From Sphingomonadales bacterium UBA7473 (GTDB lineage: Bacteria; Pseudomonadota; Alphaproteobacteria; Sphingomonadales; Sphingomonadaceae): DNA of 12,920 nt. The notes under the pieces were generated by a model. That model had not been told where the DNA came from. It worked only from the letters and a program-made list of their open reading frames with translations, and did no database searches. Position 1 is the first letter of the stretch, and each line of letters opens with the position of its first letter. Position numbers and translations under genes: made by a program. This document shows, one piece after another, positions 6,501-12,920 of the stretch. The stretch spans positions 1-12,920 of the forward strand of contig DLOX01000059.1 in assembly GCA_002478575.1 (NCBI GenBank), in the 5' to 3' direction.

Positions 6501-9225
6501 GATACCGCTCCCCTGCCTCGTCATAGAAATGGGGATGGACCACGCGGACGCGGGCCCTTTGATTGCGGGTTGGAGAAGTTGCGATTAGCTCCTCACCATG
6601 CCGTGCGAATCCATCCACCAATTGTCCAAGCGCAATTGATCCGCCCTCGATAATCCGAAACGCTGCGGCCGTGACATGGCCCTGCGGCGCTTCGCCTTCG
6701 AGCCTGATCAGCATCGATCCTTCGGGAATAGTGCCTTCAAGCGCTTCCAGCCCAACCAGCTGCTTCCGTCCGGGTTCGGACAGGGCAGAGCGCGACAAGC
6801 CTGACGCGCCAATATAGCCGCCCGCTTTGTTGAGCATTTTATCAAGCGCCAAATCATGTGGTGTTAGTCGGCCATCAATTTCGCCGCCGACCACCAGGTG
6901 GCCTTTCTCGATGCGGAGAAACTCCATTGCCTCCAGACCATAGAGAGAGCCATTTCGCGCCATGACTTCTGCCTCGCACGCGGCCCAAACCGTTGCGGCG
7001 TGGCTGGCCTCGACATAAAGCTCGAAGGCCCGTTCGCCGCTGTAGCTCGCCGCCAAAACGATGACTGGTGTGACCCCAATGGCCGCCGGAACCGTTGACA
7101 TATGGCGCGGCGGATATTCCCCGATCATAGCCTGCAGCACCGCCGAAGCCTTTGGACCAGCCACTGCAATCCCGGCATAATGTTCTTGAACATTCACCAC
7201 CGAAACGCGCAAATGTGGGCAAAGATAGTTTCGGACGTATGATAGGTGCGTTGCCATCCGGTCCGCACCGCCCGTGGAGCTGGTCAGCAAATAGCGATGC
7301 TCGGCCAAGCGCCACACGGTGCCATCGTCAAAAACAAAGCCATCTTCGCGGAGCATGAAGGTGTAACGCCCCCTGCCAACCGCAAGCTTGTTGACCGTCG
7401 TGGCGCAGATGATTTCCAGGAAGGCGGCAGCATCGGGCCCGCTCACTTCAAATTTCGCAAGCGTCGAAACATCTGTCATCCCAACTGTGGTGCGGACGGC
7501 CTGCGCCTCTCGCAGCGCCGCCTGCGCCAATGTTTCCCGGCCCTTCGGATAGGCGCGCGGGCGGAACCAATATCCAAGCGGCTGCCAGATTGGGCTTTCC
7601 GCCTGATGGATATCAAAGAGTGCAAGGCGACGCGTTGGCGCTCCGGCGTCTCTTGCCCCTGCGCCGGCTAATAGCCCCATGGTGACAGGTGTATAGGGCG
7701 GGCGGAAAGTGGTCAGGCCAGCCTCAGGAACAGCAACGCCTTGCTTTTCTGAGAGCCGCCCAAGCGCCGCCATATTGCTGAGCTTGCCTTGATCCGTCGC
7801 CATGCCAAGCGTTGTGTAGCGCTTCAAATGCTCGACTGAGCGATACCCCTCAGCCCAGGCCAAATCGACATCAGCCAGCGTCACATCATTTTGAAAATCG
7901 ACAAAGCTCTTCTTTGGGTTTGAAACAGGCGCAACCGTGAAGATCGGCTCGGGATTGGCGGCCCCGCCAATGGTCTTCACTTTCTGACGGCTGATGGCTG
8001 GCACAAAGGCTTGAGCCTCTTCATTCCAATCCAACGTGCCGCCTGCCTGCATATGAAGGTGGACGACTGGCGTGAACCCGCCCGATACTGCCAACAGGTC
8101 CACGTTCCAGCTTTTGGTTTCGCCATTCACAAGCGCGCTGACGCTCTTCAACCCATGTTTTGCGCCGGTGACGGACAGGGGCACGCCATTGTGCACATGA
8201 AAGCCGCTGTCTGCGCCCGCAGAAGTAGGTCGGGCATCGAGAATGACGACAATCTCTGCTCCGGCGTCGCGCAGCGCCTCTGCCGTTTTGTAGGCATCAT
8301 CATTGTTGGTCGCGATGGCGATACGTTTGCCCGGAACCACGCCAAAGCGCCGCGCGTAGGTCCGTACCGCTTGGCTGAGCATCACTCCGGGAGCATCATT
8401 ATTCGCAAAGGCCATGGGCCGCTCAATGCTGCCTGTTGCCAAAATCACTTCGCCTGCGCGAACATGCCAAAGCCGTTGTGCAACGCCATTTGGTGGGACT
8501 TGCCCGGGCTCTGCAATCCGCTGGGTCAGCGTGACCAGATCATGCTCCCAATATCCGGACGCAGTTGTGCGCGTCAGGATGCGGCCACCCGCCGCGCAAA
8601 TTTTCTCGGCGGTCGCATCGATCCAAGCTTCGTCTTGCTCCTGCGGATCGCGGATAAGCGAAGCGCCGAGAATGGAGTCCTGCTCCACCAAAATAACCCG
8701 CTTGCCAGCCTCCGCCGCTTCAAGTGCTGCGGACAGCCCAGCAGGCCCTGCGCCCACCACAAGCACATCACAAAAAGCCGCGCGTTGGCTGAAGCGATCG
8801 GGGTCGGTTTCAGTCGGCGCGTCACCCAGTCCCGCGGCTTTCCGAATGAAATATTCGTAAAACATCCAGCGCTTGGCTGAGCCGAAAAATGTCTTGTAGT
8901 AAAAGCCAGCTGAAAAAATTGGCGCAGCCAACCCCAGTACAGCGCCCATATCGAACGAGAGGCTCGGCCAGCGGTTCTGGCTTTTGGCAACAAGCCCCTC
9001 ATAGACAAAGACATCGGTCGCGCGGGTGTTGGGCTCTGCTCGCCCACCTTCGCCGACCGTGACTAGCGCGTTAGGTTCTTCGACCCCTGCCGTCATAATC
9101 CCGCGGGGGCGGTGATATTTGAAGCTGCGTCCAACAAGCCCAATGCCGTTCCGCAAAAGCGCAGCGGCGAGCGTATCGCCTTCCTGTGCTTCATAGGCTT
9201 TGCCATCAAAAGTGAAGTTGATCAT
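6493..9225 (-). CDS. soxA: Sarcosine oxidase alpha subunit, copy 2
   Basis: Complete large subunit, 910 residues, somewhat shorter than the roughly 950-1000 common for SoxA. Residues 1-75 form the cysteine-free ferredoxin-like domain (FTFDG, EGDTLAAALL, GRSFKYHRPRG). The dinucleotide-binding motif GAGPAG is at 158-163 with E181 at the end of the second strand, and the second half of the NAD/FAD-binding fold contains ATGSIERP and NDAPGVMLS. The SoxA linker domain has FVDFQNDV near 440 and KRYTTLGMATDQGK near 470. The T-protein-like folate half has GFVFDDG near 628 and YSGERAFEL near 730. The family reaction is transfer of the oxidised methyl carbon to tetrahydrofolate. The ATG start overlaps the soxD stop by 4 bases (ATGA). 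It is clearly paralogous to the copy at the left edge but has many substitutions, so it is an old divergence and not a recent duplication. Confidence 0.94.
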   Translation of the reverse strand: MINFTFDGKAYEAQEGDTLAAALLRNGIGLVGRSFKYHRPRGIMTAGVEEPNALVTVGEGGRAEPNTRATDVFVYEGLVAKSQNRWPSLSFDMGAVLGLAAPIFSAGFYYKTFFGSAKRWMFYEYFIRKAAGLGDAPTETDPDRFSQRAAFCDVLVVGAGPAGLSAALEAAEAGKRVILVEQDSILGASLIRDPQEQDEAWIDATAEKICAAGGRILTRTTASGYWEHDLVTLTQRIAEPGQVPPNGVAQRLWHVRAGEVILATGSIERPMAFANNDAPGVMLSQAVRTYARRFGVVPGKRIAIATNNDDAYKTAEALRDAGAEIVVILDARPTSAGADSGFHVHNGVPLSVTGAKHGLKSVSALVNGETKSWNVDLLAVSGGFTPVVHLHMQAGGTLDWNEEAQAFVPAISRQKVKTIGGAANPEPIFTVAPVSNPKKSFVDFQNDVTLADVDLAWAEGYRSVEHLKRYTTLGMATDQGKLSNMAALGRLSEKQGVAVPEAGLTTFRPPYTPVTMGLLAGAGARDAGAPTRRLALFDIHQAESPIWQPLGYWFRPRAYPKGRETLAQAALREAQAVRTTVGMTDVSTLAKFEVSGPDAAAFLEIICATTVNKLAVGRGRYTFMLREDGFVFDDGTVWRLAEHRYLLTSSTGGADRMATHLSYVRNYLCPHLRVSVVNVQEHYAGIAVAGPKASAVLQAMIGEYPPRHMSTVPAAIGVTPVIVLAASYSGERAFELYVEASHAATVWAACEAEVMARNGSLYGLEAMEFLRIEKGHLVVGGEIDGRLTPHDLALDKMLNKAGGYIGASGLSRSALSEPGRKQLVGLEALEGTIPEGSMLIRLEGEAPQGHVTAAAFRIIEGGSIALGQLVDGFARHGEELIATSPTRNQRARVRVVHPHFYDEAGERYRD
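6498..6514 (-). promoter_or_regulatory. Ribosome binding site favouring a GTG start for soxG copy 2
   Basis: On the minus strand AGGGGAG (6514-6508) is followed after 7 bases by GTG (6500-6498). This spacing favours GTG over the ATG at 6524, which would place the purine run inside the coding sequence. Confidence 0.5.
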
Positions 9226-9485
9226 GGAAGCGCCTCTGGCCCAACGGCGCGGACGGCGCTGATCTCATTGGTCACGCGGTGGCGCGTGATTACCATCCAA
9301 GCGCGGCAACCATAGGTGTGCCGCCAAATCTCTTCATCAACGCCACGTGGGTTATTGCGCGTGAAAAGCGTCTTCATGGCCTCTTCGGGCGCGGCATCAA
9401 GAGCGACAACCGAATCTATCGTCCGCTCATAGACAAATTCATTCTGCGCGCGTGGGCCGCAATGGGGGCAGCTGATCTGCATCAT
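9222..9485 (-). CDS. soxD: Sarcosine oxidase delta subunit
   Basis: Small zinc-binding subunit of the SoxBDAG complex, 87 residues, typical for the family. The zinc ligands are visible: C6 and C9 in CPHCGPRAQNEF, then H56 and C60 in HTYGCRAW. This agrees with the Cys-x2-Cys ... His-x3-Cys arrangement of the delta subunit in known tetrameric sarcosine oxidases. The segment RNNPRG...EIWRH is also family-typical. The protein has no catalytic role and stabilises the complex. The first ATG (9485) shares one base with the soxB stop (TAATG), and a second ATG follows immediately. The stop overlaps the soxA start by 4 bases. Confidence 0.94.
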   Translation of the reverse strand: MMQISCPHCGPRAQNEFVYERTIDSVVALDAAPEEAMKTLFTRNNPRGVDEEIWRHTYGCRAWMVITRHRVTNEISAVRAVGPEALP

Positions 9486-10741
9486 TAGCGGCTATTCGGC
9501 ATCGGGCCGCTCCCATTTTCATCGATGGTCGCACCCCGTTCGAAACGATCGAGCGAGAAGGGGGCGTTCAAGGCGTGTGGCTTGCCTGTCGCTAAAGTGT
9601 GGGCATAGGTCCAGCCGGACGCAGGCGTGGCCTTAAACCCGCCATAGCACCAGCCTCCATTCAGATAGAGATTGGGCAACGGCGTTTCGCCAATGATTGG
9701 CGAGCCATCAAAGCTCATATCTGTCACGCCCGACCATGTCCGCACCATGCGTAGTCGAGACAGGGCAGGGACAAGCGCTAGGCCCTGCGCCACGGCTTGC
9801 TCCATGATGATCGGATTGCCGCGCTGGGCATAGCTTGGCCAATTGTCTGGATCGCCACCGAAAACGATCCCGCCTTTGTCTGACTGGCTGATGTAGCAAT
9901 GCAGCGATTGGGTTTGGATCACAGAGCGCAGCATCGGTTTGACGCCTTCGGTCACCATGGCTTGCAATGTCTGCGATTCAATCGGCAGCTTGAGGCCCGC
10001 GAGGCCCGCAACATGTCCGCTATTCCCAGCCACGCAAATGCCGATCCGGCCTGCGCCGATACGCCCGCGCGTCGTCTCGACGCCAACGACGGCATCTCCA
10101 TCGCGGACGAAGCCTGTCACTTCGCATTTCTGAATGATATCGACGCCGAGGCTGTCCGCTGCCCGCGCATAGCCCCAAGCGACCGCATCGTGTCGCGCAG
10201 TGCCTCCGCGTCGCTGGATCAAGGCCCCTTCGATGGGGAAGCGCGCTGATCGTGACATATCGAGCAAAGGCTCAAACTTCGCGACCTGATCCTGGGTCAT
10301 CAACTCCGCATCAATCCCGTCGCAGCGCATGGCATCGCCGCGCTGCGCAAGCATCGTCATATCGGCATCGCTATGCCCGAGGGTCAGTGACCCACGGGGT
10401 GAGAACATGACATTATAATTGAGTTCGTCGCTCAGATGCTCCCACATCTTCAAACCAAATTCGAAGAGATTGTGAAGCTCTGCTTGCCTGTAGTTTGATC
10501 GCACAATGGTCGTGTTGCGCCCGGTATTACCGCCGCCGATCCATCCCTTTTCGAGCACTGCAATATTCTTCAGGCCATGCACCTTCGCGAGATAATAAGC
10601 CGTCGCCAATCCATGCCCGCCACCGCCAATAACGATGATGTCATAGTGCGCCTTTGGTTCCGGATCGCGCCAGGCGGGCTGCCAATGCTTCTGCCCGTTG
10701 AAGGCTCCACGCAACAAACTCAGCGCAGAATAGCGACTCAT
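9485..10741 (-). CDS. soxB: Sarcosine oxidase beta subunit
   Basis: Catalytic flavoprotein subunit of SoxBDAG, DAO family, 418 residues when started at the ATG at 10741. The FAD-binding motif GGGGHG is at 39-44 with E64 closing the Rossmann strand. The family block GGGNTGRNTTIVRSNY follows at 69-84. H184 in GGTARHDAVAWG lies in the region where tetrameric sarcosine oxidases attach FMN covalently to a histidine. A C-terminal GGFKATP block is at 367-373. The frame is open further up to a TTG at 10774, but the ATG at 10741 matches the usual SoxB beginning (M-x-RYSALSLLR) and gives a 4-base ATGA overlap with the preceding gene. A partner soxB for the left-hand soxA is not in this window, so this could be the only beta subunit or one of two. 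Confidence 0.93.
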   Translation of the reverse strand: MSRYSALSLLRGAFNGQKHWQPAWRDPEPKAHYDIIVIGGGGHGLATAYYLAKVHGLKNIAVLEKGWIGGGNTGRNTTIVRSNYRQAELHNLFEFGLKMWEHLSDELNYNVMFSPRGSLTLGHSDADMTMLAQRGDAMRCDGIDAELMTQDQVAKFEPLLDMSRSARFPIEGALIQRRGGTARHDAVAWGYARAADSLGVDIIQKCEVTGFVRDGDAVVGVETTRGRIGAGRIGICVAGNSGHVAGLAGLKLPIESQTLQAMVTEGVKPMLRSVIQTQSLHCYISQSDKGGIVFGGDPDNWPSYAQRGNPIIMEQAVAQGLALVPALSRLRMVRTWSGVTDMSFDGSPIIGETPLPNLYLNGGWCYGGFKATPASGWTYAHTLATGKPHALNAPFSLDRFERGATIDENGSGPMPNSR

Positions 10742-11874
10742 GAAATCGGCATCCACCCGCGCTTTTCGCGCCAATCCGCTTCCAAATTGTCGAAGCGGGA
10801 AAGTTTGAACAGATCGAGATTGGCGAAGGAGCAGGCGCCATCGATGATCAGATCACGGATCGCATGGCCTGACGCGGGCGACAGGCCAAAGCCAACGCTC
10901 GACATGGACGCGACCACGACATTGTCTGGACTGGTCAGCTTGTCGATGATTGGGCGGCCATCGGGCGAATTTTCAATCACCCCGGCCCAGCTGCGGATGA
11001 CATTCAGATGCGCGGCTTTGGGAAATAGCTCTGCTAAGCGCTTGGCCAGATTGCGGGCGAGGGGCGTTGAGGGGCGAGCAGCGGGGCCAGTGGCGTCCAC
11101 ATCAATCCACTCATGCGGGCCACCGCCATAAGCCAAATTGCCGCGCATCGTCTGACGCCCATAAAGCTTATGCCCATCGACCCCGCCGAGTGGCATCATC
11201 GGGGCAGGCTCAGTGATGATCATCTCAGCGCGGGCAGCGGCCAACGGCACATGCACGCCCAATTCGGCCATCAGCTGCGGGATTTGAGGGCCAGCCGCGA
11301 CAACAACCGCATCGCAGCCATAGGTGGCGTTCGCAGTCTTCACCGCCGTCACTTTGCCGCCTGCGGTTTCAAAGCCAATGACAGGGCTGTGCTGCATGAT
11401 CGTCCCTCCCAGATCCTGCAACGCCCAGGCATAGGCTTGAACCGTGCGGTGCGGGTTGGCATGGCCGCCGAACTTATAGTGGACGCCGCCAAAGCATTTC
11501 TCGCTTGCCAGCGGCACGGCATCCAGCACTTGCTTGGTATCGAGCAATTCGACCGGATGGTTGAGCCTTGTGTGGCGCTCTGCGACGAAGCGATATTGCT
11601 CCCATTGCCGTTCGGTCATCGCGATAATGATCCGCTCTTTCTGATGCTCGGTTGGATAGCCGAGCAGCTCATCCATTTGCGGCCACATGCGCTGTTCTTC
11701 ATCGAACAGGGGGCTTGCATAATGCGACGCGCCGCCGCCATTGCGGCCTGAGGCTTCCCAACCGACGATGAACTTATCGAGGACGGTGACCTTCATGCCG
11801 GATCGCGCCAGCCACCAGCCAGCGCTCAAGCCGGTGACGCCCCCGCCAACGATGACAACTTCTGATCCGCTCAT
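10738..11874 (-). CDS. DAO-family FAD-dependent amine/imino acid oxidoreductase
   Basis: FAD-dependent oxidoreductase, 378 residues, related to SoxB but clearly a different subfamily. The FAD-binding motif GGGVTG is at 10-15, with D33 at the end of the second strand, then GWEASGRNGGGAS at 38-50. The C-terminal block SVGFGLSPASGHAIRDLI is the DAO-family FAD-binding end. Its neighbour with a BFD-type [2Fe-2S] domain makes it resemble the small catalytic subunit of opine oxidase, hydrogen cyanide synthase (HcnC) or D-hydroxyproline dehydrogenase. Those enzymes oxidise the C-N bond of an amino or imino acid and pass electrons through a flavin/iron-sulfur partner. The substrate is unknown. The ATG overlaps the upstream stop by 4 bases (ATGA) and has GGGGA 7 bases before it. 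The stop overlaps the soxB ATG by 4 bases, so expression of the two is probably coupled. Confidence 0.85.
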   Translation of the reverse strand: MSGSEVVIVGGGVTGLSAGWWLARSGMKVTVLDKFIVGWEASGRNGGGASHYASPLFDEEQRMWPQMDELLGYPTEHQKERIIIAMTERQWEQYRFVAERHTRLNHPVELLDTKQVLDAVPLASEKCFGGVHYKFGGHANPHRTVQAYAWALQDLGGTIMQHSPVIGFETAGGKVTAVKTANATYGCDAVVVAAGPQIPQLMAELGVHVPLAAARAEMIITEPAPMMPLGGVDGHKLYGRQTMRGNLAYGGGPHEWIDVDATGPAARPSTPLARNLAKRLAELFPKAAHLNVIRSWAGVIENSPDGRPIIDKLTSPDNVVVASMSSVGFGLSPASGHAIRDLIIDGACSFANLDLFKLSRFDNLEADWREKRGWMPIS

Positions 11875-12920
11875 TTGTACATCCCCGTATAGAGCGTCTG
11901 GCGGTGCTCATCTTCATGCGGCGTTCCGATATCTTCATGCGGAACCCATGCGGTTGGAATGCCAAACCAAACATCCCACGCAGCATCCATCGCTGCAGGC
12001 TCTTCCCATTCGGCGAGGATCTTCGTCGGGAGCGGACGAACCGGCGCGCGGTGCGTGGCAAGCGGGATGGTGCCAAAGGGCGTACCCGATTCCAGCGCCA
12101 GCAGCATCGCCACTTGATCACGGCAGCGGCGGCCCTGGCAAACGCCCATGCCAGCGCGGGTGAGGCGCTTGATCTGGTCAGGATTGGCGGGGCCGTCCTG
12201 CAGCAGCGTATCCAAAGAGCGAGCACACATCGGTGCAGGGCGCGTCAGATAATTGGGCGGCTGCACGCCGATCAAATCAGCGCGCGTGACCTCTTCACAC
12301 TGGCAGATGATTGTATCGTCTCCGCTGATATTCGAGAGCGCTTGCATCCACTCCATCCGATAAGCGATATGATCAAAGCCGTTATCGGGGAGCCCTGCGC
12401 AAAGCCCGACCGCGGACACATTGGCTTCGCCAGCCGGGATATAGCCTCCGCGTGTAAGGCTTAGTGCACGAGGGCCGTGCATGGCATCGACAAGCTCAAT
12501 GGACGGGATAAGGCCAATGGCGACGCAAATCGTATCGCAGGCAATGACTTCGCCGCCTGACAGCGTTGCGGCTTCGACGCCATCAATCCCGCCCTTGGCA
12601 GACGCGATGGTCTGGCCGCATTTGATCTTGATGTCGGCAGCTTCGACTTTTGCCACCAGTTCGGCGCTGCCCTGAGGTGCATCGCGGACTTCGACAATTC
12701 CTGCAACATCGATGCCGCGCTCGTGGGCCAGCAGCGCTGTCTCCAAAGCCAGATCATGCGATCCAAGCACCAGCACGCGCCGCCCCGCAAAAGCATCATA
12801 ACGTGTCAGCAGCGTCTGCAAGGCAGCGGCCCCCATCACACCCGGTTGATTCCAGCCCGGAAAGGCCATCGATAGATCGCGCGCGCCGGTGGCCAATATA
12901 ATCTGCCCGAAACCGACCAG
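11871..12920 (-). CDS. Flavoprotein with BFD-type [2Fe-2S] domain (5' end outside window)
   Basis: Large-subunit homologue of the HcnB / opine oxidase A group. About 349 residues are visible. The frame is open through the right edge (reading L-V-G-F-G-Q-I-I-L-A-T-G-A-R), so the N-terminal FAD-binding portion lies outside. The TTG at 12896 is probably an internal leucine. The visible part starts at the ATGAR strand of the pyridine-nucleotide-disulfide-oxidoreductase fold, followed by a second nucleotide-binding-like strand with degenerate VLGSHDLALE. A C-terminal BFD-like domain keeps four cysteines: CQCEEVT (from 12305) and GVCQGRRC (ending 12123). The gap between the two pairs is longer than in simple BFD domains and includes a PPNYL segment. 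The family role is to accept electrons from the DAO-type partner encoded next. A small [2Fe-2S] ferredoxin-like subunit would be expected just upstream. Confidence 0.85.
   Translation of the reverse strand: MVGFGQIILATGARDLSMAFPGWNQPGVMGAAALQTLLTRYDAFAGRRVLVLGSHDLALETALLAHERGIDVAGIVEVRDAPQGSAELVAKVEAADIKIKCGQTIASAKGGIDGVEAATLSGGEVIACDTICVAIGLIPSIELVDAMHGPRALSLTRGGYIPAGEANVSAVGLCAGLPDNGFDHIAYRMEWMQALSNISGDDTIICQCEEVTRADLIGVQPPNYLTRPAPMCARSLDTLLQDGPANPDQIKRLTRAGMGVCQGRRCRDQVAMLLALESGTPFGTIPLATHRAPVRPLPTKILAEWEEPAAMDAAWDVWFGIPTAWVPHEDIGTPHEDEHRQTLYTGMYK

Noticed and set aside
8011..8880. Open frame of 289 codons on the plus strand opposite soxA copy 2
   Set aside because: It is antisense to a strongly conserved gene, has no recognisable domain and no convincing start context.
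10738..10774. TTG at 10774 as the soxB start
   Set aside because: The ATG at 10741 gives the normal SoxB N-terminus and a 4-base ATGA overlap. The extra 11 residues read like shadow of the preceding gene.
11113..11751. Open frame of 212 codons on the plus strand opposite the DAO-family gene
   Set aside because: It is a shadow of a real gene: arginine-, histidine- and alanine-rich composition with no family signature.
1..12920. Sulfur oxidation (thiosulfate Sox) locus
   Set aside because: The shared sox gene names are coincidental. These proteins carry flavin, SoxD zinc-site and folate-binding motifs, with no cytochrome or thiosulfate-carrier features.
10738..12920. Hydrogen cyanide synthase (HcnBC)
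   Set aside because: The resemblance is at superfamily level. The fusion with soxBDAG in one operon and the lengthened BFD spacer fit an amine-catabolic role better.
1..12920. tRNA or rRNA genes, CRISPR arrays, insertion sequences or attachment sites
   Set aside because: The only non-coding gap above 20 bases is 4948-5037 and it holds none of these. No spaced direct repeats, transposase or integrase were seen.

Overview
This window looks like a chromosomal catabolic locus from an alphaproteobacterium. The basis is moderately GC-rich coding sequence, tightly packed operons, and proteins that read like alphaproteobacterial heterotetrameric sarcosine oxidase subunits. The genus cannot be told from the sequence. 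There are no rRNA or tRNA genes, mobile elements or CRISPR arrays, and almost every base is coding.

Layout. (1) Plus strand, 1-4947: the 3' part of a sarcosine oxidase alpha gene (soxA, copy 1, cut by the left edge), its gamma partner soxG, and a BCCT-family betaine-type transporter, closely spaced and probably co-transcribed. (2) 4948-5037: a 90-base intergenic gap with a perfect short hairpin and a larger, nearly perfect inverted repeat, which is a good candidate operator. (3) 5038-6018, plus strand: a LysR-type regulator with a TTG start. (4) Minus strand, 12920 down to 6015: a second, convergent operon. In transcription order it holds a flavoprotein with a C-terminal BFD-type [2Fe-2S] domain (cut by the right edge), a DAO-family FAD oxidoreductase, then soxB, soxD, soxA (copy 2) and soxG (copy 2). 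Every junction in it overlaps by 1-8 bases. The two transcription units meet tail to tail at 6015-6018, where one CTAG contains both stop codons.

How the genes could work together. The transporter has the aromatic residues of the BCCT substrate box and the glycine stretch of sodium-coupled members, so it probably imports a betaine-like quaternary amine. SoxBDAG enzymes oxidise an N-methyl group of a secondary or tertiary amine (classically sarcosine) and pass the one-carbon unit to tetrahydrofolate, using the folate-binding T-protein-like half of SoxA. The first two genes of the minus-strand operon resemble the two large subunits of the opine oxidase / hydrogen cyanide synthase / D-hydroxyproline dehydrogenase group, which oxidise amines or imino acids. 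The locus thus combines uptake, one or two N-demethylating oxidases, a second amine-oxidising module and a local regulator. The substrate is not fixed by the sequence: stepwise glycine betaine breakdown (dimethylglycine, sarcosine, glycine) or an N-methylated proline or hydroxyproline betaine are the main candidates.

The families are known. What deserves attention is the duplicated, convergent sox arrangement, the joining of the second oxidoreductase module to soxBDAG, the divergence of the second SoxG, and the symmetrical DNA before the regulator.
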